Shown here piece after piece: positions 17,560 through 26,478 of a stretch of 42,142 nt of DNA. The position numbers and the translations under genes were made by a program. The notes under the pieces were generated by a model. It ran no database searches. It was not told where the DNA came from and saw only the letters and a program-made list of their open reading frames with translations. The stretch is taken from positions 1-42,142 of the forward strand of contig CAZQEN010000016.1 of NCBI GenBank assembly GCA_964591605.1, read 5' to 3'. How positions within the stretch are numbered: position 1 is the first letter of the stretch; the number at the start of each line of letters is the position of its first letter. Source of the DNA: CAYLLT01 sp964591605 (GTDB taxonomy: Bacteria; Planctomycetota; Phycisphaerae; UBA1845; PWPN01).

Positions 17560-18459
17560 ATGGCCGATTTCGTCGAGATCGATCCCGATTACCGCGACCT
17601 GCTGGCCGTGCACGGCCTCGATTCGCTCGAGGGCGCGCTCGCCACGGAGCAGGGGCAGCGTCTGGACAAGGCGGGGCTGGAATCCTGGCGGCAGCGCTGG
17701 CGGCTGGAACTCCGCCATCCCGACCGGGGGACGCAGACGCTGTACCTCAAGCGTTTTGTCGCCCCTCCGATTGCCCGCCAGTGGCAGCGCTGGTGGGAGG
17801 GCTCGCCGGCCCACAGCACCGCGCATGTGGAGTGGCACAGCTCCCGGCTGCTGGCCGGGTGCGGCATTCCCGCAGCCCGGGCGGTCGCGCTGGGTGAGCG
17901 CATGATCGCTGGGCGCGAACTCGCCAGCTACGTGATTCTCCAGGAGGTGGCGGGCGAATCGCTCGAGCGCATCGCCGCCCGCCTGCCCGAATCCCGCCCG
18001 CCCGCCGGTCGTCAATCCGTGGAAGCGCTCGCCCGATTCGTCGCGCGGTTTCATGCCGCGGGCTTCGCGCACCGTGATCTGTACCTCTCCCATGTTTTCC
18101 TTCTGCGCGGTCGATCGGGGGAGGAATGGTCGGACTACGTGCTGATCGACCTGCAGCGCGTGTTTCGACCCCGCTGGCGGGCTCGCCGCTGGAGGGTGAA
18201 GGATCTGGCCGCCCTCGCCTGCTCGACGCCCGTGAACTGGGTGGGACCGCGTGCCCGGCTGCGGTTTCTGTGTCGATATCTGCGATGCCTGGCGGCGCCA
18301 AATCCCCGCGCGGGTGCGGCCCGGCGCCGTGAACTGCGGCGGCTCTCGGCCCTGATCAACCGGCGTGCGGAGCGCATGAAGGAGCGGGCTGCTCGTCGCC
18401 AGACCCGCCCGGTTTCGATGGCGCCGCGGGCGGACGGCCCCGCCGCTTCAGTCTCATGA
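17560..18459 (+). CDS. WaaP/InaA-like lipopolysaccharide core kinase
   Basis: The protein has 299 residues with a protein-kinase-like fold. Its catalytic loop is HRDLYLSHV near residue 171, and its metal-binding segment LIDLQRV (DFG equivalent) is near 196. This is the pattern of the Kdo/WaaP family (PF06293), which phosphorylates heptose or Kdo in LPS cores using ATP. Residues about 250-299 are Arg/Ala-rich and divergent. The stop overlaps the start of the following glycosyltransferase by 4 bases (ATGA), so the two are translationally coupled. The acceptor sugar is not known. Confidence 0.8.
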   Translation: MADFVEIDPDYRDLLAVHGLDSLEGALATEQGQRLDKAGLESWRQRWRLELRHPDRGTQTLYLKRFVAPPIARQWQRWWEGSPAHSTAHVEWHSSRLLAGCGIPAARAVALGERMIAGRELASYVILQEVAGESLERIAARLPESRPPAGRQSVEALARFVARFHAAGFAHRDLYLSHVFLLRGRSGEEWSDYVLIDLQRVFRPRWRARRWRVKDLAALACSTPVNWVGPRARLRFLCRYLRCLAAPNPRAGAARRRELRRLSALINRRAERMKERAARRQTRPVSMAPRADGPAASVS

Positions 18460-19691
18460 CTCACCTCAATGTCGCACTCGTGATGGAACGCATCGAGCCG
18501 TGGCGCGGCGGCGCGGAAACCTCGACCATGCTCTTTGCGCGGCATCTGGCCGAGCGCCGGTGCCGCGTGACCATCCTGACGAGTTCCGACGCGCAATCGA
18601 TGCCCGGCCTCGAGGTCGTGCCGATCCGCGTCACCCGGTCCCTGCGGCCCCTGCGGACGCTCCAGTTCTCGCGCCGCGCCGCCGGTTATGTGCGCGGGCG
18701 GCATTTTGACGTGGTCCACGCGATCACGCCCTGCTTGGCGGCCGACGTGTACCAGCCGCGGGGGGGGACAATTCCCGAGACGCTGCAGAGAAACCTGGCA
18801 CTGCGTCCGGCGGCGGCATCGCGGGGCTTCAAGGGTCTGACCCAGAAACTGAACCTCAAGTATCGCACAATGGCGCGGCTGGAACGGCGGCTGCTGCAGC
18901 GACGGCCGACGCCGTGGGTGATCGCGATCTCAGACTACGTCGCCCGCCAGCTCCGCAGGCACTACGATTTCCCGCCCGAGGCTATCCGGCTCATCTTTAA
19001 CGGCGTTGATCCAGACCATTCGTCGCTGGCTGAACGCGTCGAGCATCGGCAGAACATCCGACGGCAACTGGGACTCCGCCCTGATGACCTCATGGCCCTG
19101 TGCGTGGCGCACAATTTCAAGCTCAAGGGGGTACCCCGGCTGATCGAGGCCCTGGCCCACCTGGACCGACACCCGCGCGGAACTTCCGAGAAAAAGCCTC
19201 GTCATGGCTTGTATGCGGTCATCGTGGGACGGGACGACCTAACCCCCCATACGCGGTTGGCCGAACAACTGGGTATCGCAGGGCGGGTCATTTTTGCGGG
19301 CCCGACGCAGCGGATCGCGGCGTTCTTCCACGCGGCCGACTTTCTGGTCCATCCGACGTATTATGATCCGTGCAGCCGCGTGGTGCTCGAAGGGATGGCG
19401 GCCGGTTTGCCGGCCATCACGACGCGGTACAACGGAGCGTCCGAAAAAATCGTCCACGGCGAGAGCGGGTATGTGATCGAGGACCCCGCCGACGTAGCGG
19501 GGCTCGCCGCCGCGATGGAGGGCTTGTGCGATCCGGTCCGGCGTGGGCAGATGGCCGCCCGGGCCCTGGCGGCGGTATCGGACCTGACCATGGCCCGCCA
19601 CGCCGACCAGGTGATGGCGCTGTATGATGAGTTGCTTCGCGGGCGGGCGGCCCGGCCCGGCTTGCGGGTGCAGGGTGGGGATCTGGAGTAG
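18456..19691 (+). CDS. GT4-family glycosyltransferase (WaaG-like)
   Basis: The protein has 411 residues and a GT-B fold. The N-terminal acceptor domain has the motif WRGGAETSTMLFARHL. The C-terminal donor domain includes LIFNGVDPDH near 185 and the donor-site pattern HPTYYDPCSRVVLEGMAAG..PAITTRYNGASEKIV near 305-330, where the E-x7-E motif coordinates the nucleotide sugar. The overall layout resembles WaaG-type LPS core glucosyltransferases and fits its coupling to the WaaP-like kinase, with a 4-base overlap. The role in an LPS-like core is inference. The acceptor and donor sugars cannot be read. Confidence 0.85.
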   Translation: MTHLNVALVMERIEPWRGGAETSTMLFARHLAERRCRVTILTSSDAQSMPGLEVVPIRVTRSLRPLRTLQFSRRAAGYVRGRHFDVVHAITPCLAADVYQPRGGTIPETLQRNLALRPAAASRGFKGLTQKLNLKYRTMARLERRLLQRRPTPWVIAISDYVARQLRRHYDFPPEAIRLIFNGVDPDHSSLAERVEHRQNIRRQLGLRPDDLMALCVAHNFKLKGVPRLIEALAHLDRHPRGTSEKKPRHGLYAVIVGRDDLTPHTRLAEQLGIAGRVIFAGPTQRIAAFFHAADFLVHPTYYDPCSRVVLEGMAAGLPAITTRYNGASEKIVHGESGYVIEDPADVAGLAAAMEGLCDPVRRGQMAARALAAVSDLTMARHADQVMALYDELLRGRAARPGLRVQGGDLE

Positions 19692-19703
19692 AACACCGAA
19701 CCT

Positions 19704-20396
19704 ATGCTGCCGACGTTCATTGGATTACTGGCACTGGGCTATCTCTGCGGGGCCCTGCCTTTCGGGCTCCTGGTCGGAAAGCTCAAAGGCGTGGACATCC
19801 GCACGCGCGGCAGTGGAAACATCGGGGCGACCAACGTGGGACGGGTTCTCGGCCGGCCGTGGGGCTTCCTGGTCTTTGCCCTGGATCTGCTCAAGGGGCT
19901 GGTGCCCACCGCGCTGGCGGGCTCGGTGATCGGCGCCCGGTTCGGGGCCGATCCGATGCCGGCCTCAGCGTATCTGCTCTGGGTGGCCGTGGCGGTCGCC
20001 TGCGTCCTGGGGCACATGTTCCCGCTCTACCTGCGGTTCCGCGGTGGAAAGGGCGTGGCCACGTCGGTGGGGGCACTCCTGGGGGTGTATCCGTTTTTCA
20101 CGGTCGCCGGGGTGGTGGTGCTGGTTCTGTGGGTCGTGCTGACGCTGCTGACGCGCTATATCTCCGTCGCGTCGATGGTGGCGGCGGGGGCGTTTCCGGT
20201 CGTGTTTGCCCTGATTGCGTACCTCCAACGGGATGTCTGGGGCCGGGCGGACCATCTCTGGCCGTTCCATGTATTCGGTATCATCGTGGCCGTCCTGGTG
20301 ATCCTGCGCCATCGCGCGAACCTCCGGCGGCTTCTGGCGGGCGTTGAGCCCCGGATCGGGCGATCCGCTCAAGCCGACAAACAGGTTGTTTCATAG
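19704..20396 (+). CDS. plsY: Acyl-phosphate:glycerol-3-phosphate acyltransferase
   Basis: The 230-residue membrane protein has the PlsY motifs: SGNIGATNVGRVLGRPWG (motif 1, near 33-50), GHMFPLYLRFRGGKGVATSVG (motif 2, near 97-117, shown in parts) and a third conserved region near 180. Several hydrophobic helices give the usual five-helix topology. PlsY transfers an acyl group from acyl-phosphate to glycerol-3-phosphate, the first step of phospholipid synthesis. It starts 12 bases after the glycosyltransferase stop, so it is likely in the same operon. Confidence 0.95.
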   Translation: MLPTFIGLLALGYLCGALPFGLLVGKLKGVDIRTRGSGNIGATNVGRVLGRPWGFLVFALDLLKGLVPTALAGSVIGARFGADPMPASAYLLWVAVAVACVLGHMFPLYLRFRGGKGVATSVGALLGVYPFFTVAGVVVLVLWVVLTLLTRYISVASMVAAGAFPVVFALIAYLQRDVWGRADHLWPFHVFGIIVAVLVILRHRANLRRLLAGVEPRIGRSAQADKQVVS

Positions 20397-20405
20397 GAGC
20401 TCGTT

Positions 20406-21566
20406 ATGCGTTTGCCTTCGTATCTGGTTGCTTTCGCGGCCGGTCTGCTGGTGGCCGCCGCTTCATGCCAGGAGAGCGAGTCGGTATCGTCCGCGGCAAC
20501 TGCAGCCAAGGCTGTCAATGCCTCTGCCGACCAGCCGGCAAAGCCCGAGGCTACGGCCAGCGCGCCGGCCAAGGCCGACCCGACGGAGGAGAAACCGGCC
20601 CCGCCGCCAGCCACGCAGCCCGTTGCCGCAGCGACGCCGATCGAAGACATTCCCCTCGATACCGTGCTGGTCAAGCTCGGCGACGCGCGCAACATCACCC
20701 AGGGCGATTTTGAAAAGGCTGCCGCGGGCTTTCATCCGACCGCCTACGCCAATCTGCTCGAACAGTTGATCCGCGACAATCTCCTGCTCCTGTACATCAA
20801 GGATCACCCGCATCTGGTCACGGACGAGGATGTCGAGAAGCAGATCAACCGTTCCCTGAAACGCAACCAGACGCGCGAGCAGTATGAGAAGGAGATGGAG
20901 AAACGGGGTCTGCCGATCAACATCCTGCGCGATCGCGCCCGCCTGGCCCTGCTGGACGCCGCCCTCCGCCGCGAGGCCGATCAGAAGGTGGAAAACGAGA
21001 GCTTCCGCAACCAGTTGTACCACGAGAATCCGTATTCCTTCGACGGCAGCGAGGTGTTCGTCCGCCTGGTGGTTCTCTCCGTTCCCGCGGCGACCCCGGC
21101 CAGCGAGCGGGAGGCCCGGCGAAAGAAGATCGAGGACATCCGGCAACGCCTGGTCACCGGCCAGATCGACTGGAAGACCGCGCTGGACGAGTGCGGGAAC
21201 CCCTCCCTGGCGGCGGCCAACGGCGAGATCGGGTGGAAGTCGCGGATGGGCATCGAAGAGCCGCTCGCCAAGGTGGCCTTCGAGATCAACCCCGGCGACA
21301 TCAGCCCGGTGATCGAAGCCCGCGGGGGTTATGCGTTTCTGCAGGTCCGCGAGCGGCGCAAAGGGGATCGTCCGCCCGACGATCGTCAGACCATCCAGCA
21401 GATGAAGGTCTGGCTCGAGGCGAAGACGATTCAGGACGCCTACGAGGAGTCCCTCAAAAAGTATGCGCCCGCCCGGCTCCGGCCGCCGGCGCGCACGCCG
21501 TTGATGGCATCCAAGGAACTGCCCGCGCCCCCCAGGCCCTCGACTCCCGCACCCGGTTCCACATAA
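20406..21566 (+). CDS. PpiC-type peptidylprolyl isomerase, lipoprotein
   Basis: The protein has 386 residues. A lipoprotein signal ends at Cys21 (VAAASC). A Pro/Ala-rich linker covers about residues 22-80, followed by a SurA-like helical region at about 85-200. A parvulin domain at about 213-320 has the family feel of VRLVVLSVP, the DWKTALDEC helix, GEIGWKS and the final GGYAFLQVRER. Such proteins assist folding of exported proteins at the outer membrane, consistent with the Skp-like gene upstream. The start is 9 bases after plsY, with AGGAGC just before the ATG. The C-terminal tail is Pro-rich. Confidence 0.85.
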   Translation: MRLPSYLVAFAAGLLVAAASCQESESVSSAATAAKAVNASADQPAKPEATASAPAKADPTEEKPAPPPATQPVAAATPIEDIPLDTVLVKLGDARNITQGDFEKAAAGFHPTAYANLLEQLIRDNLLLLYIKDHPHLVTDEDVEKQINRSLKRNQTREQYEKEMEKRGLPINILRDRARLALLDAALRREADQKVENESFRNQLYHENPYSFDGSEVFVRLVVLSVPAATPASEREARRKKIEDIRQRLVTGQIDWKTALDECGNPSLAAANGEIGWKSRMGIEEPLAKVAFEINPGDISPVIEARGGYAFLQVRERRKGDRPPDDRQTIQQMKVWLEAKTIQDAYEESLKKYAPARLRPPARTPLMASKELPAPPRPSTPAPGST

Positions 21567-21670
21567 AAGCGGACGGGCAGAACGAAGCAGGTCTGCCGGC
21601 GGGAGACGCCGGGCCTCTGCCTGCGCCCCGGTAATCCGGCTCCCCTTCGCGACAGGGTGAACCGCAGCGT

Positions 21671-21934
21671 GGATCACTTTGGGCCCTGCTCGGGAGGGCG
21701 ACCAGTCGGCCTCCAGGCGATCCGCACACGATTCTGGACATGCAGGTGCGCCGGGAGGCCACAACGATCGCGCAGGCCCAGAGCAAGGCCTTCGAGACCG
21801 ACCCGGTCGAGCGGCTCCGCCGGCCCGCCCGAACGCCCAACATGGTCGCCAGGGAGAAACTCCTGGCCCCGCGCCGCGCCACCGCCCCGCCCGGAAAACC
21901 GCCCACGCAACCGGCGCGATCGGCCGGCACGTAG
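21671..21934 (+). pseudogene. Decayed duplicate of the PpiC-gene 3' end
   Basis: The frame ending with the stop at 21932-21934 aligns with the tail of the preceding PpiC protein. Here RPPGDPHTILDMQV is followed by EATTIAQA and then ERLRRPARTPNM. The intact gene has RPPDDRQTIQQMKV, then EAKTIQDA, then ARLRPPARTPLM. Homology fades upstream of about 21670. Only an internal ATG at 21740 could start a 64-residue product, without the isomerase domain. I read it as a remnant of a tandem partial duplication. The rest of 21567-22003 shows nothing else. Confidence 0.6.
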
Positions 21935-22003
21935 CCGGCACGCGTGACCGGGGTGCCCTCTGGCGCATTCTCGAGCTGCTGCTGCTGCAACGAAGATCTA
22001 CTT

Positions 22004-22885
22004 CTAATTGCCGGGGCGAGAGGACGTGTAGGACGATCGGACTGCCTGCGTCACCCGCGCGGCCATGGCATCAACATCAGATGCGTTGCCCCTCGCGCTC
22101 ACCTTGACGTCCGCGAGAATCCTTTCCAGCTCCGGGCCTGCCTCCGGATCTGATGAGTAGACCGAAGTCAGATATCGCTCGAAGGGCAGCAGCAGGCGCT
22201 TCTTCAACCGGAGAACGTCGTACTGTTCCGACTTTCTCTGAGCCAGGAGCGCATTCTCACGAATCCGCCGCTCGTATTCCGCCCGGAGTGCCGGGTTCTT
22301 GATAGCCTTGGGGTCCATCCCCGGAATCGCATGGGGGACCCCGGCAGGCGGGGAGACGTTGAGAAGGACGAGCGCGGAAAGGTCAACGGTGGGGTCCACC
22401 TTCGCCAAAACACGCCGGAGAACCCGACTGGCGAGCAGGGCCCTCCGTTTCCTCTCGGCGGCAGTGAAACTCGGCGCATGCTGATCCAGCGCGTCGACAA
22501 CGCACACGGCCATATCAACTTGTATCTCCAGTGCGATGTCAGAAGGCGCGTTCTCCAGCACAAAGAGCCCGATCTGTCTGGGGAACTCGATTTGCCTACG
22601 GAAATCGTCCCACTCCCATGTGGCCGAAGTCATGGCCAGCTTGTCCAGCGCTTTCAGGATGTGCTCCCCCCGTTCGCCGCGCTTCCAGCGTGCTTCGTAT
22701 TCATCCGCCAGCGCGACTAATCCGTTCGCGTCATGGCGCTCCCGAGCCTCCTTAACCCGAGCCACCTCCTGCGCCTCCAAATCGGCTGGGGCTTGATCGG
22801 CGGCGGCACTCCACCTTGTCAGGACCAGCAGAAAGGCGATGCAAACATTACGCCTCTTCCAGAACGAACCCTTGAACGTCGTCAT
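22004..22885 (-). CDS. Secreted protein of an unrecognised family, copy A
   Basis: The protein has 293 residues. The N-terminus has a basic region followed by a hydrophobic stretch (KRRNVCIAFLLVLTRWSAAA), a probable signal peptide. The mature part is charged and helical. Conserved blocks shared with copies B and C are: ANGLVALADEYEARWKRGER near 50-70; WEWDDFRRQIEFP near 90; FTAAERKRRALLASRVLRR near 140; and NPALRAEYERRIRENALLAQ followed by LKKRLLLPFERYL near 200-240. No catalytic motif is recognised. It is nearly identical to copy C in long stretches and is last in a six-gene minus-strand run. The function is unknown. Confidence 0.8.
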   Translation of the reverse strand: MTTFKGSFWKRRNVCIAFLLVLTRWSAAADQAPADLEAQEVARVKEARERHDANGLVALADEYEARWKRGERGEHILKALDKLAMTSATWEWDDFRRQIEFPRQIGLFVLENAPSDIALEIQVDMAVCVVDALDQHAPSFTAAERKRRALLASRVLRRVLAKVDPTVDLSALVLLNVSPPAGVPHAIPGMDPKAIKNPALRAEYERRIRENALLAQRKSEQYDVLRLKKRLLLPFERYLTSVYSSDPEAGPELERILADVKVSARGNASDVDAMAARVTQAVRSSYTSSRPGN

Positions 22886-22925
22886 GGGCTTTGTTCCCGC
22901 GATGCAGGCCGAGGCGAAGGATCTT

Positions 22926-23792
22926 TTAACGCGGCTGTGTGGCGGCGGCAGCTTGTACGCGGTTCAGAATTCTTTTACGGAGGGCTTCGAGCTCCTCATT
23001 CTTTCCATCACCGCGCATCGCGTTGAGGACGTCCTGAAGCTCCTGCATATTGGGCGGACCCAGCGTGTAGGCCGCAACCATGTAGCTCTCGATCTGTCGA
23101 AAAAGCCTCCTCTTCCACGCCTGAAACTGCATTTGCTCGCTTTTCCGATGCGTCTCAAGTTCTCGCTCACGAAAGCGGCGTTCAAATTCTGCACGCAGCG
23201 CCGGATCCTCAATGTCCTCGAGGCCGACAACCGCCTCGGAGAAGCGGCCACTCGGGCGGGTGACGGGGCTTGGCACAGCCGCAAAAGTGTTCGCATCCAG
23301 AAGTTCAATGCTTGGATCGATTTTCGCCAGCAGGCGATGCAATACCGGAACGATGAGGCTCAGCCGATGTCTGCGCTCGGCTAGAAGTTTTTCAAGGTTC
23401 GGATCTCGCGGGTGAGGCGACTGCGACAGGATGGCGACATATCCAACTTCGGCCTCCAATGATGACTCTCCACTGAATTTCTCGAGTACGAACAGCGCAA
23501 TCCGTGGGGGAAGCTCTATTCGCTTGCGAAGATCGCGCCAATGCCAAAGGGGCACCGCGGACGTGATCTGGCGCAACGCGTCGAGGAGCTCCGCCCTGCT
23601 CTCACCACGGGTTAAGCGCGTCTCGCACTCGATCACCAGCCGCTCGATCTCCGCTTCGTTCCGCTGCTCGCGAGCAGTCGCAATCCTGTCTTTCAAGTTC
23701 ATCGACGCTTGAGCCCAGGCGAATGAGCTGAGGCCAACTAAGAAGAACGAGACGGCGAAGCAGCTACGCATGAATGGAAGACTAAAATGCAT
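22926..23792 (-). CDS. Secreted protein of the same unrecognised family, copy B (divergent)
   Basis: The protein has 288 residues. The signal peptide is MHFSLPFMRSCFAVSFFLVG followed by an Ala-rich cleavage region. The body follows the A/C pattern with many substitutions: LVIECETRLTRGESRAELLD, then WHWRDLRKRIELPPRIALFV, then PALRAEFERRFRERELETHR, then WKRRLFRQIESYM. The start is uncertain. An ATG at 23771 also fits the signal peptide, the frame is open further upstream, and no strong ribosome site is visible. It lies between the two near-identical copies, 40 bases before copy A. No function is recognised. Confidence 0.72.
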   Translation of the reverse strand: MHFSLPFMRSCFAVSFFLVGLSSFAWAQASMNLKDRIATAREQRNEAEIERLVIECETRLTRGESRAELLDALRQITSAVPLWHWRDLRKRIELPPRIALFVLEKFSGESSLEAEVGYVAILSQSPHPRDPNLEKLLAERRHRLSLIVPVLHRLLAKIDPSIELLDANTFAAVPSPVTRPSGRFSEAVVGLEDIEDPALRAEFERRFRERELETHRKSEQMQFQAWKRRLFRQIESYMVAAYTLGPPNMQELQDVLNAMRGDGKNEELEALRKRILNRVQAAAATQPR

Positions 23793-23895
23793 TCGGATTT
23801 TCAGCACAATCGGTTCCAGACTCTTTCTCCCTTTTGCCACATCCCTCGGTGATGTACTGGCAAAACCAGACAACCCGTTTCTTCGCCCTTGGACA

Positions 23896-24777
23896 CTACT
23901 GGCCGGGGCGAGTGGCAGTCCGTGACGTTTGAACCGCATGAGTCACGCGCTCGACTATCGCATCGACGTCGGGCGAGTTGCCCTTGGAACTTGCCTTCAC
24001 GTCCGCGAGGATCTTTTCCAGCTCCGAGCCTGCTTCCGAACCCGATGAGTAGACCGCGGTCAGATACCGCTCGAAGGGCAGCAGCAGGCGCTTCTTCAAC
24101 CGGAGAACGTCGTACTGTTCCGACTTTCTCTGAGCCAGGAGCGCATTCTCACGAATCCGCCGCTCGTACTCCGCCCGGAGCGCCGGATCCTTGATAGCCA
24201 TTGGGTCCATCCCCGGGATGGCGTGTGGAACTCCATCAGGTGGTGAGACGTTGAGAAAGACGGGCGCGGAAAGGTCAACGGTGGGATCCACCTTGGCCAA
24301 AACACGCTGAAGAACCTGACTGGCGAGCAAGGCCCGGCGTTTCCGCTCGGCGGCGGTAAAGCTCGTGGTACCCTGATCTGGTGAGAGGGATAAGCAACAA
24401 GCCATTGCGACCTGTACGTCGAGCGGAGCGTCAGGACCACCCTGTTCCAGTACGAACAATGCGATTTTGATAGGAAGAGCCACTTGCTTGTCCAGATTGT
24501 CCCATTCCCAACTATTCACCGCGCCGACGATTTGATGTAGCGCCTTGAAGAGATGTGCTCCCCGTTCGCCGCGTTTCCAACGGGTCTGGTATTCATCGGC
24601 CAGCGCCGCCAACCCATTGGCGTCGCGATGCTCGCGCGCTCGAGCGACTCGAGCCGACTCCTTCGCCTCCGCATCGGCTGGGGCTTGGCCGGCGACGGCA
24701 CTCCAGTTTGTCAAGACCACCAGAAAGGCGATGCAAACATTACGACTCTTCCAGAACGAACCCTTGAACGTCCTCAT
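23896..24777 (-). CDS. Secreted protein of the same unrecognised family, copy C
   Basis: The protein has 293 residues, the same length as copy A, and many stretches are identical at base level (for example 24085-24180 against 22191-22286). The N-terminus FKGSFWKSRNVCIAFLVVLT is a probable signal peptide. The middle (about residues 85-135) diverges most from copy A. AGAGGA lies 11 bases before the ATG. It starts 20 bases after the stop of the Cys-rich secreted protein, suggesting one transcript. No function is recognised. The high identity of A and C indicates a recent duplication or gene conversion around the older copy B. Confidence 0.8.
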   Translation of the reverse strand: MRTFKGSFWKSRNVCIAFLVVLTNWSAVAGQAPADAEAKESARVARAREHRDANGLAALADEYQTRWKRGERGAHLFKALHQIVGAVNSWEWDNLDKQVALPIKIALFVLEQGGPDAPLDVQVAMACCLSLSPDQGTTSFTAAERKRRALLASQVLQRVLAKVDPTVDLSAPVFLNVSPPDGVPHAIPGMDPMAIKDPALRAEYERRIRENALLAQRKSEQYDVLRLKKRLLLPFERYLTAVYSSGSEAGSELEKILADVKASSKGNSPDVDAIVERVTHAVQTSRTATRPGQ

Positions 24778-24797
24778 CGGAGTGGTCCTCTATGCAC

Positions 24798-26447
24798 CTA
24801 CCATGGATACGCCGGTAGCCCAAGGCAATTGGGATCAGACACAGCACGTATTACAGTTATGCCCTTCTTGGAGATTGTAATAGTTCCGTTCGAATCTATC
24901 TCTTCATGATGGTTTGCCGTAGTAAATTGAGTGCCCGTGACTGAGCCAGAGAATCCGTAGTACCAAGGGATTGGCCAATCCCATGTGCCACCACTCCAAG
25001 TCAACCCGCTGTAGGGTGGAGGATTGCTTTTGTGTGCCACTGTGTCAAACGCAACAGGGCATCCGGTCGTGATGTTGCCGAAACCCACGCTAATCGCGGA
25101 TCCTAGGAGATGATTGCTTCCCCTGCCTTCCCAGTAACCCGTTACAGTAGCGGGGCAAGATCCTTCGACGAACCACAAGTTGTGGAAGGACACATTCGTG
25201 GGGTGGAAGTAGATCTCCATGTAGAAGCCGGCGCTTGCGTCATTGATGATGTGCAGTTGGCAACCGGGCGCGGCGCACCCGCAGTTATTGAATTGGACAC
25301 AGTTCGCGGTCGGAGCGACGACGCCAATGCTAAACGCCGGTCCCCTGTCCTTGGATGGACCACTGGTGATCTTGTACTTCAACACGTGTGAGCAGGGAAC
25401 GTGCGCACAAACAAGGGCAAAGCCGGCTAAAGGGACTGCAGGGGGATAGCCGAGGGAGACCCAGGTGCCCGGATCACCGCCGCAAGGATCAGCGGTAACA
25501 CCCAAAGTCACGTCTTCGGCCAGGCCGTAGGAGTCGTAGCTGCGTCCGGCAAAGTTATCTCCCGGGATGAAGTTCTTGTTCAGCTCGTAGACGATGGTGT
25601 TCAGCGTGAGCGGTGGATTTGGGGGGACGCTGCTGCAAGAGACCGTCACGGTCTTGTAGTCCTGACAGGTCTGTGATTTGTCTCCAAATGTAACCGTGGT
25701 GGTTTCGCCGCTGCCGCTGGCGCCCGAGGAGCCTCCCCACTCGGGTTTGCCGCCCGGGAACTGAGCGTCCTCCGGACTCGGAAAGGCCCTGAACGTCACG
25801 GGGGTGTCCTTGAAGATATTTAGCGTTCCGGTGATGGCATTCCACGTCGGTGTCACCGGATCCAGCCACTTGACCGAGGCAACCCCGACAACGGTGATAT
25901 CGGCACATTCCTCCCACCAGTCGATACCGCCCTGAGCGGCACAGGATTCATCGCCGGACAGAGGACTGCCATTGGAATGGACGTACCGCGTGCCGTATCC
26001 GCTGATCGTTCCTCGCCCCGCGCCCGTGCCCAGGATCGTGAACTGGGTCGTTCCCAGGCCGCCGACCTGCTGGCATGACGGCCCGCAGCCGGCGGGCGGG
26101 CAGCCCGTGCAGTTCCCCGGCTCCCCCGGCCAAGGCGGCGGCGGCTCGACGCATTGCTGGATCACCGGGCAGACCTGACTCGTCTTGCAGACCGCCTGAT
26201 CACAGGCCGCGCCATCCGCAAAGCAGGAGAGGTTGCTGGGGAGATCCAGATGCCCACACCAAGTATCGCCGGTAACTCCCTGAACGGTCACAATAGCGGT
26301 ACACCCCACACAGATCACATCCGGCTCGACCGTGATGGTTGGCCGGTACCTCCTCCCCGCCCAGGCTGACGGCGTGACCAGGTTGAACACCAGCATCGTC
26401 AACCAGACCCGTTGAAGCCAGTGGCGATCTCGCGCTGTCGTTCTCAT
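24798..26447 (-). CDS. Cys-rich secreted protein, unrecognised
   Basis: The protein has 549 residues. A signal peptide (residues about 1-32, LQRVWLTMLVFNLVTPSAWA) is followed by an N-terminal Cys-rich region with many C-x(2-5)-C pairs (VICVGCTAIV, CKTSQVCPVIQQC, CTGCPPAGCGPSC). A beta-rich stretch follows that looks Ig/PKD-like (VTFRAFPSPEDAQFPGGKP to QTCQDYKTVTVSC). Further Gly/Cys/aromatic-rich regions reach the end (INDASAGFYMEIYFHPTN). The frame is continuous with the upstream DUF1460-like gene only because that gene is frameshifted. I place the start at the second of two adjacent ATGs, with GAGAGG 5 bases upstream. It is likely extracellular. No family was recognised. Confidence 0.75.
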   Translation of the reverse strand: MRTTARDRHWLQRVWLTMLVFNLVTPSAWAGRRYRPTITVEPDVICVGCTAIVTVQGVTGDTWCGHLDLPSNLSCFADGAACDQAVCKTSQVCPVIQQCVEPPPPWPGEPGNCTGCPPAGCGPSCQQVGGLGTTQFTILGTGAGRGTISGYGTRYVHSNGSPLSGDESCAAQGGIDWWEECADITVVGVASVKWLDPVTPTWNAITGTLNIFKDTPVTFRAFPSPEDAQFPGGKPEWGGSSGASGSGETTTVTFGDKSQTCQDYKTVTVSCSSVPPNPPLTLNTIVYELNKNFIPGDNFAGRSYDSYGLAEDVTLGVTADPCGGDPGTWVSLGYPPAVPLAGFALVCAHVPCSHVLKYKITSGPSKDRGPAFSIGVVAPTANCVQFNNCGCAAPGCQLHIINDASAGFYMEIYFHPTNVSFHNLWFVEGSCPATVTGYWEGRGSNHLLGSAISVGFGNITTGCPVAFDTVAHKSNPPPYSGLTWSGGTWDWPIPWYYGFSGSVTGTQFTTANHHEEIDSNGTITISKKGITVIRAVSDPNCLGLPAYPW

Positions 26448-26478
26448 CATAGCCTCTCGGCTCGAAAAACGGTCACGC

